Part shown: piece by piece, positions 48,672 to 58,653 of the stretch
Layout of the letters: each line of letters opens with the position of its first letter
How positions within the stretch are numbered: the first letter of the stretch is position 1
Assembly: GCF_002291445.1 (NCBI RefSeq)
Contig: NZ_CP014137.1
Span: 4,898,001-4,962,000, forward strand
Direction of reading: 5' to 3'
Length of the DNA: 64,000 nt
From: Brenneria goodwinii
GTDB taxonomy: Bacteria > Pseudomonadota > Gammaproteobacteria > Enterobacterales > Enterobacteriaceae
Translations under genes and position numbers: made by a program
The notes under the pieces: generated by a model
What the model was told of the DNA's origin: nothing
The model's database searches: none
Seen by the model: only the letters and a program-made list of their open reading frames with translations

Positions 48672-50126
48672 ATGGCAAAGAACTATGCGGCTCTGGCTCG
48701 CTCTGTTGTTACCGCGCTGGGCGGCGTTGATAACATCTCTGCGGTGACCCACTGTATGACGCGTCTGCGCTTCGTGCTGAAAGACGATGCGCAAATCGAC
48801 GGCGCCGCGCTGAAAAGCATCAGCGGCGTGCTCGGCGTGGTGCGCAATGAAAATCAGTGTCAGGTTATCATCGGCAATACGGTCTCCTACGCGTTTCGCG
48901 AAGTGGTCAGCCTGCTGCCTGGCGATATGCGGCCGGCCGAGCCAGCCGGCAAACAGAAGATAACGCTGAAGCGCATCGGCTCCGGGATCCTTGACGCGCT
49001 GATCGGCACCATGTCGCCGCTGATCCCGGCGATTATCGGCGGATCGATGCTCAAGCTGCTGGCGATGATCCTTGAGATGACCGGTCTGCTGGATAAAAGC
49101 TCCTCGACGCTGGCTATTCTCACCATCATCGGCGATGGCGCGTTCTTCTTCCTGCCGCTGATGGTGGCGGCATCGGCGGCGGTAAAATTCAAAACCAATA
49201 TGTCGCTGGCTATCGCCATTGCGGGCGTGCTGGTTCACCCGAGCTTTATCGACCTAATGGCCAAAGCCGCGCAGGGCGAACACGTTGAGTTCGCGCTGAT
49301 CCCGGTCACCGCGGTGAAATACACCTACACCGTTATCCCGGCGTTGGTTATGACCTGGTGTCTGTCATATATCGAGCGCTGGGTCGATCGCATCACCCCG
49401 GCGGTGACGAAAAACTTCCTTAAACCGATGTTGATCGTGCTGATCGCGGCCCCGCTCGCCATCCTGCTGATTGGCCCGATCGGCATCTGGATCGGCAGCG
49501 CCATCTCCGCTCTGGTGTACACCATTCATGGCTATCTCGGTTGGTTGTCCGTCGCCATCATGGGGGCGCTGTGGCCGCTGCTGGTGATGACCGGCATGCA
49601 CCGCGTATTTACGCCGACCATCATCCAGACCATCGCCGAAACCGGCAAAGAAGGGATGGTGATGCCGTCAGAAATCGGCGCCAATCTGTCGCTCGGCGGT
49701 TCTTCACTGGCGGTGGCGTGGAAGACGAAAAACCCGGAACTGCGCCAGACGGCGCTGGCGGCCGCGGCGTCCGCCATTATGGCCGGGATCTCCGAACCTG
49801 CGCTCTACGGTGTGGCGGTGCGGCTGAAACGCCCGCTTATCGCCAGCCTGATCAGCGGGTTTGTCTGCGGCGCCGTTGCGGGTATCGCCGGTCTTGCCAG
49901 CCATTCGATGGCGGCGCCAGGCCTGTTTACCAGCGTGCAGTTCTTTGATCCGGCCAATCCTATGACCATTGTGTGGGTCTTTGGGGTAATGGCGCTGGCG
50001 GTGGTGCTGTCGTTTATCCTGACCCTGCTGCTCGGTTTTGACGATCTTCCCGTGGAGGAAGATAACGCGAAAAGCAGCGCGCCCCACACCGCGCAACCGA
50101 ATACCATTAAACAAGCAAGCGCCTGA
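48672..50126 (+). CDS. ascF: AscF, PTS EIIBC for aryl-beta-glucosides (arbutin/salicin/cellobiose)
   Basis: 484 residues from ATG 48672 (MAKNYAALARSV, as in E. coli AscF); a longer frame upstream runs through the operator and is unlikely. The EIIB domain has the phospho-cysteine in VTHCMTRLRF (C28). The EIIC domain (~100-460) has about ten membrane segments, including the conserved GANLSLGGSSLAVAW and GISEPALYGV motifs. It imports and phosphorylates beta-glucosides, taking phosphate from a soluble EIIA. The ascB gene follows after 23 bp. Confidence 0.95.
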   Translation: MAKNYAALARSVVTALGGVDNISAVTHCMTRLRFVLKDDAQIDGAALKSISGVLGVVRNENQCQVIIGNTVSYAFREVVSLLPGDMRPAEPAGKQKITLKRIGSGILDALIGTMSPLIPAIIGGSMLKLLAMILEMTGLLDKSSSTLAILTIIGDGAFFFLPLMVAASAAVKFKTNMSLAIAIAGVLVHPSFIDLMAKAAQGEHVEFALIPVTAVKYTYTVIPALVMTWCLSYIERWVDRITPAVTKNFLKPMLIVLIAAPLAILLIGPIGIWIGSAISALVYTIHGYLGWLSVAIMGALWPLLVMTGMHRVFTPTIIQTIAETGKEGMVMPSEIGANLSLGGSSLAVAWKTKNPELRQTALAAAASAIMAGISEPALYGVAVRLKRPLIASLISGFVCGAVAGIAGLASHSMAAPGLFTSVQFFDPANPMTIVWVFGVMALAVVLSFILTLLLGFDDLPVEEDNAKSSAPHTAQPNTIKQASA

Positions 50127-50149
50127 TTTGACATACAACGAGGTATCGC

Positions 50150-51574
50150 ATGTCTGCATTTCCGCAAGGATTTTTATGGGGTGGAGCCCTGGCCGCCAAC
50201 CAGTCCGAAGGGGCTTGGCGCGAGGGAGGGAAAGGTCCGGCAACGGTGGATATGATCCCGCACGGCGCAAACCGTCTGCCGGTAAAACTGGGGCTGGAGA
50301 AGCGCTTTACGCTGCGCGACGATGAATTTTATCCAAGCCATCAGGCGATCGATTTTTATCATCGCTACAAAGAGGATATCGCGCTGATGGCGGAAATGGG
50401 CTTCACGGTATTCCGTACCTCCATCGCCTGGAGCCGGATCTACCCGAACGGCGATGAACCGACGCCCAACGAACAGGGTATCGCCTTTTATCGCGCAGTG
50501 TTCGAAGAGTGCCGGAAACACCGTATCGAACCGCTGGTGACGCTGTGCCATTTTGACGTGCCGATGCATCTGGTCACTGAGTATGGCTCCTGGCGTAATC
50601 GCCAAATGGTGGATTTTTTCACCCGCTACGCGCGTACCTGTTTTGAAGCGTTTGACGGGCTGGTGAAATACTGGCTTACCTTCAATGAGATCAACATCAT
50701 GCTGCACAGTCCGTTCTCCGGGGCGGGGCTGGTGTTTGACGAAGGGGAAAATCAGGAGCAGGTGAAATACCAGGCCGCGCATCATGAGCTGATCGCCAGC
50801 GCGTTGGCCACCCAAATCGCCCATCAGGTGAACCCGCACAACCAGGTCGGTTGCATGCTGGCCGGCGGCAACTTCTATCCATACTCCTGCAAGCCGGAAG
50901 ATGTGTGGACGGCGCTGGAAAAGGACCGCGAAAACCTGTTCTTTATTGATGTGCAGGCGCGCGGCGCTTATCCGGCCTATTCCGCCCGCGTGTTCCGCGA
51001 AAAAGGCATCAGCATTGAGAAGATGCCGGGGGATGATGAGATCCTGAGAAACACCGTCGATTTCGTCTCGTTCAGCTATTATGCCTCACGCTGCGCATCG
51101 GCTGAGATGAACGCTCACAATACCAGCGCGGCGAATATCGTTAAGTCGCTGCGTAATCCGCACATTGCGGTGAGCGAATGGGGGTGGGGCATCGACCCTC
51201 TGGGGCTGCGCATCACCATGAACATGATGTATGACCGCTACCAGAAGCCGCTGTTTTTAGTCGAAAACGGCCTTGGCGCGAATGATGAAATCAACGCTGA
51301 CGGCGAGATTATCGATGATTACCGTATCAGCTATCTGCGTGAACATATTCGCGCAATGGGCGAGGCCATAGAAGATGGTATTCCGCTGCTGGGTTATACC
51401 TCCTGGGGTTGCATCGATCTGGTTTCCGCGTCCACCGGCGAAATGAGCAAACGCTACGGCTTTGTCTATGTTGACCGTGATGATGCCGGCAACGGCACGC
51501 TGGCGCGTAAACGTAAGAAGTCGTTCTGGTGGTATAAGAAGGTGATTGCCAGCAACGGGGCGGACCTGGATTAA
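50150..51574 (+). CDS. ascB: AscB, 6-phospho-beta-glucosidase (GH1)
   Basis: 474 residues, the usual GH1 length. The acid/base Glu is in FNEIN (E180) and the nucleophile in LVENGLG (E372). The N-terminal FLWGGALAANQSEGA signature is present. It hydrolyses the 6-phospho-beta-glucosides delivered by AscF to glucose-6-phosphate and aglycone. It shares the ascF transcript. Near-full-length similarity to E. coli AscB. Confidence 0.96.
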   Translation: MSAFPQGFLWGGALAANQSEGAWREGGKGPATVDMIPHGANRLPVKLGLEKRFTLRDDEFYPSHQAIDFYHRYKEDIALMAEMGFTVFRTSIAWSRIYPNGDEPTPNEQGIAFYRAVFEECRKHRIEPLVTLCHFDVPMHLVTEYGSWRNRQMVDFFTRYARTCFEAFDGLVKYWLTFNEINIMLHSPFSGAGLVFDEGENQEQVKYQAAHHELIASALATQIAHQVNPHNQVGCMLAGGNFYPYSCKPEDVWTALEKDRENLFFIDVQARGAYPAYSARVFREKGISIEKMPGDDEILRNTVDFVSFSYYASRCASAEMNAHNTSAANIVKSLRNPHIAVSEWGWGIDPLGLRITMNMMYDRYQKPLFLVENGLGANDEINADGEIIDDYRISYLREHIRAMGEAIEDGIPLLGYTSWGCIDLVSASTGEMSKRYGFVYVDRDDAGNGTLARKRKKSFWWYKKVIASNGADLD

Positions 51575-51631
51575 ATTCGTCGCCGGGGTTTCCTCTTTCT
51601 CTCCCCGGCCTTTCCCCTATCGACGGCGAAT

Positions 51632-52852
51632 TCAATCGCCGATCCCGGCGGTTTGCCGCGTGGCCCAGAGGCCTCCGGCCAGGGCGATAACGGCCAATAC
51701 TATCGCGAACAGCGTTGCGCCCGATGCCAACCCCACGGCATCGATCAGATAGCCGGTCGCTACCGGCAGCAGCGCCGCCGGAAGATAGCCGCCGATGCTG
51801 AGTACGGCATTTGACTGTGCCCGATGGCTATCCGGTACGTGTAAGCCAATCAGCGTCAGTCCGCCCAGTTGGCCGAGCCCCTGTCCCGCGCCGGCGAACA
51901 ACGCGGAAGCGATAAGCGCCGAAACCAGCGAAAAGTGAATGGTCAGCGCCAGAGTGGCCATTGAGAGAATCGTCACTATCGCGCTGGCCGCGAAAATACG
52001 TGTGACCGGCCATTGTCGCAGCGCAAACTGTGCGCCGACCGCGGTGAAAAACATGGCGCAGGCCATGCCGCCGATGAGTAAAGGGCTGCGTACGTCAAGC
52101 AGGCGTATCAGCAGCGAGGGGCCTAACGACAGCACGAATGACGTCGCGGTGATCCCTGGCCCGAAGGTGGCGATACCGCATAGCACATGACGCCTGTTGG
52201 CGGCCGGCACGTGCGGCAGCCGCAGGCGCAGGGGACGCGCCGCCGGCGTATGGCGTACCGGAAGGCGCAAGACGACGACCAATGCGCTTAGCAGAATCAA
52301 TGCCTCGACGGCGAAAATCGGCTGTACAGGCTGCGCTAGGATCTGGCCTAACCCGCCCGCCAATAGCGGGCCCAGCCCCGCGCCCAGCACCATCGCGATG
52401 GAGGCGATCAACGCCGCCCGGCGCCTGTGCTCGACGGCGCTGGCATCAACGACCGCCGCCATGCCGGCCGAGACGATCACACCCACCGCGACGCCCGTCA
52501 GCAGCCTGCCCACGGCGAGCATGCCGATAGACGTGGCGTAGGCGAACAGACCGCATGAGAGCAGTGCGGCGATCAGGCCTGGCAGGAGTATTGGCTTACG
52601 TCCATAATGGTCCGACAGTTGTCCCGCCACCAATAGCGTACCTAGCAGTCCGGCGATGTAGAGCGCGAAGATGACGGTCAGCATGCCGGAAGAAAAGCCC
52701 AGTTGCTCCTGCCAATGGACGTAGAGCGGGGTGGGCGAGTTCGACAGCATGAACACCGCCGTGACCATCCAGGCGGCCGCCCACATGCGTGCCGTAGACG
52801 GAGAAGCGATGCCGGATGCGCAGGTATTTCTGGTTGCGGAAGAGTTTGCCAT
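51632..52852 (-). CDS. MFS transporter, probable drug/metabolite exporter
   Basis: 406 residues with about twelve membrane helices. The MFS loop 2-3 motif reads GQLSDHYGRKPI, and the motif C-like helix GVIVSAGMAAVVDAS follows. It is read divergently from an ArsR-type regulator, with palindromic operators between the two starts, the usual arrangement of a regulated efflux pump. Substrate unknown. Confidence 0.88.
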   Translation of the reverse strand: MANSSATRNTCASGIASPSTARMWAAAWMVTAVFMLSNSPTPLYVHWQEQLGFSSGMLTVIFALYIAGLLGTLLVAGQLSDHYGRKPILLPGLIAALLSCGLFAYATSIGMLAVGRLLTGVAVGVIVSAGMAAVVDASAVEHRRRAALIASIAMVLGAGLGPLLAGGLGQILAQPVQPIFAVEALILLSALVVVLRLPVRHTPAARPLRLRLPHVPAANRRHVLCGIATFGPGITATSFVLSLGPSLLIRLLDVRSPLLIGGMACAMFFTAVGAQFALRQWPVTRIFAASAIVTILSMATLALTIHFSLVSALIASALFAGAGQGLGQLGGLTLIGLHVPDSHRAQSNAVLSIGGYLPAALLPVATGYLIDAVGLASGATLFAIVLAVIALAGGLWATRQTAGIGD

Positions 52853-52864
52853 GATGTTATTCCT

Positions 52865-52909
52865 GTACGAGATTTCTCGTACTGTATAGCAGTTCGAAAA
52901 AATTCGTAC
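52865..52909. promoter_or_regulatory. Two palindromic operators between MFS and ArsR-type genes
   Basis: GTACGAGATTTCTCGTAC (52865-52882) is a perfect 18-bp palindrome. A second, imperfect one, GTTCGAA-N4-TTCGTAC (52892-52909), shares the half-site. Both sit in the 80-bp space between divergent starts, so one regulator can control both genes. Confidence 0.75.
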
Positions 52910-52931
52910 AAGTGTTTACGATGAGTTTATT

Positions 52932-53312
52932 ATGAAAACGAAACCCGATTACACCTTGCTTGAGAAGAATTCCGTTACGCCCGCCGGCCTTCCTCCGCCG
53001 TTGGAGGAGCCGTCGGTAGAGAACCTTCGGCTGGAAACCATTATGGGGGCGCTGGCCGATCCGCTGCGGATGACCATTGTGTATAAACTGATGCGGGATT
53101 CAGATGCCTATGACCACCCTTGCGGCTGGTTCGGTTTTGATCGGCCCAAGTCGTCGCTGACGCATCATTTTAAGGCGCTGAGAGAAGCGGGCGTGATTCG
53201 CCAACGGCAATATGGTCTTGAGCGACGCAGCCGTCTGCGCCGTGAAGATCTGGATGCGCGTTTCCCTGGGTTATTGGCGCTGGTGGAAAACTGGCAGCCG
53301 CCTACGGATTAA
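52932..53312 (+). CDS. ArsR-family winged-helix regulator
   Basis: 126 residues. The winged helix runs from ~35 to 110: IMGALADPLRMTIVYKLM, then PKSSLTHHFKALREAGVIRQ (recognition helix) and the wing RQYGLERRSRLRRED. There is no CxC metal site of the ArsR type, so it probably senses a small organic ligand or oxidant. It likely represses itself and the divergent MFS exporter. Confidence 0.88.
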   Translation: MKTKPDYTLLEKNSVTPAGLPPPLEEPSVENLRLETIMGALADPLRMTIVYKLMRDSDAYDHPCGWFGFDRPKSSLTHHFKALREAGVIRQRQYGLERRSRLRREDLDARFPGLLALVENWQPPTD

Positions 53313-53924
53313 AAAACGATCTTTGGTATTTTTCTCCTTGCTTGGCGGGCGTGGAGCCGCGCGGTCGCGCCTGCGACTTGCCGTACCCCGCGGTGGTGGC
53401 GTTTGAACCACCCTGCGTCGGGCGCGCGCAACGACGTGGCATGAAAAAGCCTTTCTTTTCGCGCACGAAATATTCTTCGATATGACATATTCCGATTTAT
53501 GGGGAGCCTTCAGGGTTTTGGCGGGATTAATCTATAACGATAGAGGGAATGGCAGACCACCGCATTCGGAAATTTATCTCATTCACATTGGGAAATGATT
53601 ATTAATCTATTTTCTGCTGTGCCGGCATGTCATTATTATCCGGCTTTATATTATTAGGGTAACGGTATTTCTCTGACGGTGAAATTGAATATATATATGT
53701 AACCGCGTTGTTATAATAATATATAAATAAAGACGTGTCCGTGATTGTCAATACCATTTATTTAGCGAGTAACTTACGGGAGATCATTGATTCAGTGGTT
53801 TTCGTCTATATACGTTCGATATAAGAAGAGTGGGTTACTATAATGGCGGCGAGGACGGCATACCTGGATGCGCCCATTAATAATACTGTTCGAATGATAT
53901 ATTTCGTATTCGTTATCAGGACAC
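53313..53924. other. Intergenic region upstream of the flavin reductase
   Basis: About 610 bp; the left third is GC-rich with no convincing frame, the rest AT-rich. It should hold the promoter of the reductase gene. No specific operator was recognised. Confidence 0.5.
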
Positions 53925-55865
53925 ATGAAAAATATGTTTAAAAAATTGTTTCAACCCGAAAAGATTAACCAATGTATTATTCCAAATCGACTCGTTGTTC
54001 CGGCAATGGTCACTGACCTTTGCAACGTAGACGGCACCGCGACCGATCGTTACATCGCCTATCATGAAGAGAAAGCAAAAGGCGGATGGGGACTGATTAT
54101 CACAGAGAATTATGCGGTGAATGAACACGGCATGGGATGTGAGCACATCGGCGGTCTTTGGCGAGATGAACAAATCCCCGGCCATAAGAAATTAACCGAT
54201 ACCATTCATCAATACGATAGCAAGATTTTCGCACAGATTTATCACGCTGGCCGTCAGACTTCCCATTTAGTTAATGGTGGTGTGCAGCCCGTTGCGCCTT
54301 CGGCCATTCCCTGCCCGGCATTGCAGGAAATGCCCAAAGAGTTAACGGAAGTTGAAATTCAGCAGTTGGTAAAAGATTTTGGCGATTGCGCCCTGCGGGT
54401 AAAAAAGGCCGGTTTTGACGGCGTGGAAATTCATGCCGGTCACGGTTATTTAATTGCGGAATTCTTATCGCCTTATGCGAATAAAAGAACGGATAAATAT
54501 GGCGGTAGCCTGGATGGCCGAATTCAGTTTTTAAAAGAAATCTATCAGACGGTGCGTCTGGCGGTTGGCGATGATTATCCCGTCACGATTCGTATTTCCG
54601 CCGACGAAGGTTTTGTCGGCGGTCGCGATATTTCTGAAACCCGCGTACTGGCGCAAATCTTCGAAGATTGGGGCGTTGATGCCCTGCACATCACCATGGG
54701 CGTGTACGGCGAGCACAGTAAATCCTGTACCGTACCGCCGATGTATGTCGGCCACGCCTGGGCGGTCTCTTTCTGCGAAGAGCTGAAAAAGATGGTCAAT
54801 ATTCCGATTATCGCCGTTAACCGAATCAACGATCCGCGCATGGCGGATAACGTTCTGGCCATGGGTAAAGCCGACTTTATCGCCATGGGCCGCGGCTCGC
54901 TGGCCGATCCGTACCTGCCTAAAAAAGCCCAAGAAGGGGATACGGCATCCATCCGTTATTGCCTGGGTTGTATGCAGGGCTGTCTTGCCAGCCTGCCGCT
55001 TGGCGTGCCGTTCACCTGCCTGGTGAACCCTTCCCTTGGCCGCGAAGCCGAAGTGGACTACAGCAAGGTTAACGATCCTAAACGCGTTTACATCGCAGGC
55101 GGCGGCCCGGCCGGGCTGGAAGCCGCGCGCATAGCGGCGGTGCGCGGTCACCAGGTTACGCTGTTTGAAAAAAACGGCCATCTGGGCGGGCAGTTCCGTT
55201 CCGCCGCATTTCCGCCGGGTAAAGGCGAACTGGCGACCTATACCGCCTGGCTAGTGCGCGAGTTAGACAAACTGAAAGTCGATATTCGTTTAAATACCGA
55301 ACTGACGAAAGCGCTGGTTGAAAAAGACCATCCGGATACCGTCATTATCGCGACCGGCGGGACGCCGTCCGTTCCGCCGATCAAGGGGATCAAACAGTCT
55401 CATGTGGTGTTGGCAGAGGATGTTTTGCTGGGCAACGTGACAACCGGCAAGCGCGTGGTGATTGCCGGCGGCGGCGAAGTGGGCGGCGAAACCGCGGCGC
55501 ACCTGGCTATGCAGCAAAAAGAGGTCACCATCGTTGAAATGCGCGATCGGGTGCTGCAAGAGCTGGATGGCGTCAGCAAACGCTATCTGATGGCCATACT
55601 GGACGAGTATGACGTTAAACAGTATCTCAACACCAAGCTGTGCGAAATCCGCGAGAATCAGGTCGATCTGGAAAATGCGGAAGGTCATTTCTCCGTGGAT
55701 GCCGATACCGTGGTGATTGCGCTGGGCTACCGCCCGGTAAATAACCTGGTCGGTCAGTTGGATGGTATCGTGGATAACACCATCGTCATCGGCGGCGCGG
55801 TGAAAACCAGCAACGCGCTGGTTGCCGCCAGAGAAGGCTTCGATGCCGGTATGAGCATCGCTTAA
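53925..55865 (+). CDS. Old-yellow-enzyme/4Fe-4S flavin reductase (enoate or 2,4-dienoyl-CoA reductase-like)
   Basis: 646 residues, the length of FadH/BaiCD-type enzymes. ATG follows AGGACAC. An FMN TIM barrel occupies ~1-340 (YHAGRQTSHL, EIHAGHGYLIAEFLSP, and the phosphate-binding AMGRGSLADP). A 4Fe-4S motif C-x2-C-x3-C-x11-C is at C346, C349, C353 and C365. FAD/NAD-binding Rossmann folds follow (YIAGGGPAGLEAARIA; VVIAGGGEVGGETA). It reduces an activated C=C bond with NAD(P)H. It stands alone with a strong terminator; the substrate cannot be assigned. Confidence 0.9.
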   Translation: MKNMFKKLFQPEKINQCIIPNRLVVPAMVTDLCNVDGTATDRYIAYHEEKAKGGWGLIITENYAVNEHGMGCEHIGGLWRDEQIPGHKKLTDTIHQYDSKIFAQIYHAGRQTSHLVNGGVQPVAPSAIPCPALQEMPKELTEVEIQQLVKDFGDCALRVKKAGFDGVEIHAGHGYLIAEFLSPYANKRTDKYGGSLDGRIQFLKEIYQTVRLAVGDDYPVTIRISADEGFVGGRDISETRVLAQIFEDWGVDALHITMGVYGEHSKSCTVPPMYVGHAWAVSFCEELKKMVNIPIIAVNRINDPRMADNVLAMGKADFIAMGRGSLADPYLPKKAQEGDTASIRYCLGCMQGCLASLPLGVPFTCLVNPSLGREAEVDYSKVNDPKRVYIAGGGPAGLEAARIAAVRGHQVTLFEKNGHLGGQFRSAAFPPGKGELATYTAWLVRELDKLKVDIRLNTELTKALVEKDHPDTVIIATGGTPSVPPIKGIKQSHVVLAEDVLLGNVTTGKRVVIAGGGEVGGETAAHLAMQQKEVTIVEMRDRVLQELDGVSKRYLMAILDEYDVKQYLNTKLCEIRENQVDLENAEGHFSVDADTVVIALGYRPVNNLVGQLDGIVDNTIVIGGAVKTSNALVAAREGFDAGMSIA

Positions 55866-55891
55866 CGCTGTAAACATGAGTGGTTGAACTA

Positions 55892-55924
55892 AAACCCCCG
55901 CGCTTTTTTCGGCGGGGGTTTTTT
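55892..55924 (+). terminator. Rho-independent terminator after the flavin reductase gene
   Basis: AAAACCCCCGC pairs with GCGGGGGTTTT across a short loop and is followed by T residues. The A-rich left arm means it can also serve the convergent PTS/aldolase operon. Confidence 0.9.
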
Positions 55925-55975
55925 GCGCGATGTGGGGAAGGGCGGAGGGCGTGGTTGCGTATGATGAAACTCTTT

Positions 55976-56662
55976 TTACCACCCCCGGCGACAGAAACGA
56001 TCTATTTCATCTGATAACAGATACATTGAATCTATGACGACATTTGCACCGGCATTTTCGAGTTTTTCTTTATGATTTATGTAGGTATGTGACCCCCCGG
56101 TAAAGCCGATGACATACATGCCGGCCTTTTTCGCCGCTATCACGCCATGTATGGAATCTTCAATTACCATGGTTTTATGCGGCGTGGATTGCAATGTTCC
56201 CGCAGCACTCAGGAAGATATCCGGCTGGGGTTTCGAACGGCCCGGGCCGAGGTCTACGGCTGAAAATATATTAGGGGAAAATAGAGGCTTTAATCCCACT
56301 AGCGATAACATAAAATTGAGTTGTTCTTTGCTTGAATTTGAACAGATACATTTCTTTGTGGATATCTTGCTGATCACCTCATACGCTCCTGGAATGGGGG
56401 ACAGCTTTTCTGCGAACTGTTTTAACAGGGCGCTATGGAAATTTTGATTAATGCTAGCGGGGAGATCAACACGTTTATTGATTTTGACTTTATTAATAAG
56501 TTCATCCCATAAAAGCCCGCTATATTCGGCGGTGAATTCTTCAAATCCGATATCTACGCCATGCTTTTTTAAAAGGGATCTTGTCAGGTTTATACCAATG
56601 ATTTCTGAATCCACCAGTACGCCATCACAGTCAAATATCAACAAATCCAGTTTATCACTCAT
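55976..56662 (-). CDS. HAD-superfamily sugar phosphatase (YieH/beta-phosphoglucomutase-like)
   Basis: 228 residues from ATG 56662 (AAGG eight bases upstream); a longer frame to 56725 lacks support. Motif I is FDCDGVLVDSE, with nucleophile D11 and D13; the CSNSSKEQ region is motif II; RSKPQPDIF gives the motif III Lys and VIEDSIHGV motif IV. HAD-IA subfamily with a helical cap. It is the last gene of the PTS/aldolase operon and probably dephosphorylates a pathway intermediate or by-product. Confidence 0.85.
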   Translation of the reverse strand: MSDKLDLLIFDCDGVLVDSEIIGINLTRSLLKKHGVDIGFEEFTAEYSGLLWDELINKVKINKRVDLPASINQNFHSALLKQFAEKLSPIPGAYEVISKISTKKCICSNSSKEQLNFMLSLVGLKPLFSPNIFSAVDLGPGRSKPQPDIFLSAAGTLQSTPHKTMVIEDSIHGVIAAKKAGMYVIGFTGGSHTYINHKEKLENAGANVVIDSMYLLSDEIDRFCRRGW

Positions 56663-56737
56663 GAGTTTTACCTTAACCGGCTTCTGGCCGCGGACTATAC
56701 AATCCACCGACGGCCAGATTACCAAATTTTCAATCAG

Positions 56738-57637
56738 TTATTTCGCTTTGTATTTTGCCAGCAATGCCTGGATATCCCGCAAACGAGACACTGCAATTGA
56801 TGATAGTTTTTCTTTGGAAACATTGCGATCGAGGGAAATACAATCTTTCCACAGTGAACGCCCGGCGATAACGCCGGAAGCGCCATTTCTTAGTGAACTA
56901 TCAACCTGCTTTAGGAATGTACTGTGATCGACGCCGGCGGATAAAACGGCCCAGGGAATATCACCGCATATTTCAGTGACTTTAGCGCAGGCCTCTTCTG
57001 TGCCGGGATAAGGGATTTTCAGTACCTTGGAACCGCATTCGATACATGCTTTGCAACCCTCTTGGATCAGCTGCGGAATCTTGCGCTCGTACTCTTCCTT
57101 GCTTTCATTTTCCAATTTGTAAGTAAGGAACTCAACGACCAGGAAAAGGTCTTCACGCGAGAAATCGGCAATAACATCGCGCAGCGTCGCCAGGTTGGCG
57201 GTATTGGCTTCGGGCGTATCCATACGTAAATAGATCATGATCTTTCCACCGGTAGCGCCCAGTTCACGGACTTTGCGAGCGTCGACGCCTGCAACCATTT
57301 TTGAAATGCGATAACCCTCAGGCGTTGTTTCCCAGCCAGAGGCATCCAGACCGACAAGAAGCCCCGTATTGCGCGGCAAAACGCCTTCATCAATAATGCC
57401 AGGCACGGCGCAAATCGGATCAACCAACACACATCCCGCTTCTGACGCCAGATACCTGGTGATGTCGTATTTTGTTTTTCCTAACGTCTCATTGCTGATT
57501 TGAACCTGTTCTTCCGGGGTGGCCGCTAACAGGGTTCTCATGCCGCCACGTTGATCGCAGGCTACAACCATCATTGAACCCGTGGGGTCACAAATCATTT
57601 GGTAACCACGACGTTCTGCAGTTGACATTCTGTTCAT
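56738..57637 (-). CDS. Class I aldolase, LacD/YihT-like (tagatose-1,6-bisphosphate-type)
   Basis: 299 residues. It resembles the LacD/YihT aldolases: MMVVACDQRGGMR near the N-terminus, GLDASGWET in the middle, and SKVLKIPYPG with the probable Schiff-base lysine. These cleave a ketose bisphosphate (or sulfofructose phosphate) into dihydroxyacetone phosphate and an aldehyde. A phosphofructokinase-like gene in the same operon fits the role of a ketose-1,6-bisphosphate aldolase. Confidence 0.85.
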   Translation of the reverse strand: MNRMSTAERRGYQMICDPTGSMMVVACDQRGGMRTLLAATPEEQVQISNETLGKTKYDITRYLASEAGCVLVDPICAVPGIIDEGVLPRNTGLLVGLDASGWETTPEGYRISKMVAGVDARKVRELGATGGKIMIYLRMDTPEANTANLATLRDVIADFSREDLFLVVEFLTYKLENESKEEYERKIPQLIQEGCKACIECGSKVLKIPYPGTEEACAKVTEICGDIPWAVLSAGVDHSTFLKQVDSSLRNGASGVIAGRSLWKDCISLDRNVSKEKLSSIAVSRLRDIQALLAKYKAK

Positions 57638-57679
57638 TGGTTAACTCCTCATGCAATAGATATTTATTGAAGACGACGT

Positions 57680-58213
57680 TTAAATTAAGCGGCTTTTAAC
57701 CCATGAAATGAGTTCTTCATTATTCATTCCTTTATCTTGGTCAACGGTATATATCCCGCCGACTCCCATCGGTTGCGCGTGCTCTGCTAAAAGCATTAAT
57801 TCAGGAATATATTCTTCACCCGGATGTCCTTTGACACGAGTCGCGCAACGGAGCTTATAGCGTTTCGCAACGAGTTCAGGTGATATTTTATTCCAAACTT
57901 CTATAGCGATTTTTACCCCGCACCGGTCAAGATAATCCGATAAAACAGCTTTATCGCGGAATCCAAACCATGCGTCCATAACAAAAACGCTGTCCTGTGG
58001 AGATATTTTTACAATATTGAACATAGCCTCATAGGCGGCATATCCAAGTTTTCTATTTAATGGCCTGTCGATTATTTCAGAGAACTGAACCATAAAGGGT
58101 TCTTTGATCTCATCGATACTCAATATGGGGAAATCAAAATATTCAGAAATAATTCTGGATATTGAGCTTTTCCCAGATGCCGGTATGCCATTAACTAAAA
58201 TCAGTTTTTTCAT
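57680..58213 (-). CDS. P-loop kinase (AAA-type small-molecule kinase)
   Basis: 177 residues with Walker A NGIPASGKSS at 8-17 and a Walker B-like VFVMDAW at ~75. It resembles small nucleoside/shikimate/chloramphenicol-phosphotransferase-type kinases. It overlaps the EIIA gene by 4 bp, so it is translated with the PTS. The substrate is unknown; a sugar or polyol intermediate is likely from context. Confidence 0.75.
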   Translation of the reverse strand: MKKLILVNGIPASGKSSISRIISEYFDFPILSIDEIKEPFMVQFSEIIDRPLNRKLGYAAYEAMFNIVKISPQDSVFVMDAWFGFRDKAVLSDYLDRCGVKIAIEVWNKISPELVAKRYKLRCATRVKGHPGEEYIPELMLLAEHAQPMGVGGIYTVDQDKGMNNEELISWVKSRLI

Positions 58214-58647
58214 AATAACCCAATGATTTCATCAATAGTTGTGGCTTGCCTGATTCGAGATAGCGTATCGTCCTTATCCAGTAGATTTACGATCGATGCA
58301 ATGCCATCAGTGATGTGTGAATCACTGTTTATTCCGCCAAACATGATGATAATATCCACTGGTTCACTGCCATTAATTGATATGGGATGACGGAGCGTTA
58401 CCATGCTAAAGCAATTTTCCAGCACTCCGCATTCCGGTCTGGCATGAGGAATTGCGATACCTTCGTCAAAAACGTAGTATGCTCCATATTCCAGAGTGTT
58501 ATTAATGATGGCCTTCGGATATTCTGGCGTAACAAACCCACCATTTATTAATGGTTTTGCCGCTTTCTCAATAACATTTTTCCATGAGCCAATATCTACG
58601 TCGACCTGAATATATTGGTTTTCTGATAGAAAATTTTTAATGCTCAT
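58210..58647 (-). CDS. PTS EIIA, fructose/mannitol-ascorbate type
   Basis: 145 residues of the PTS EIIA-2 fold. The phospho-histidine is H68 in GIAIPHARPE. It passes phosphate from HPr to the EIIB encoded upstream in the same operon. Confidence 0.9.
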   Translation of the reverse strand: MSIKNFLSENQYIQVDVDIGSWKNVIEKAAKPLINGGFVTPEYPKAIINNTLEYGAYYVFDEGIAIPHARPECGVLENCFSMVTLRHPISINGSEPVDIIIMFGGINSDSHITDGIASIVNLLDKDDTLSRIRQATTIDEIIGLL

Positions 58648-58653
58648 AAAACC

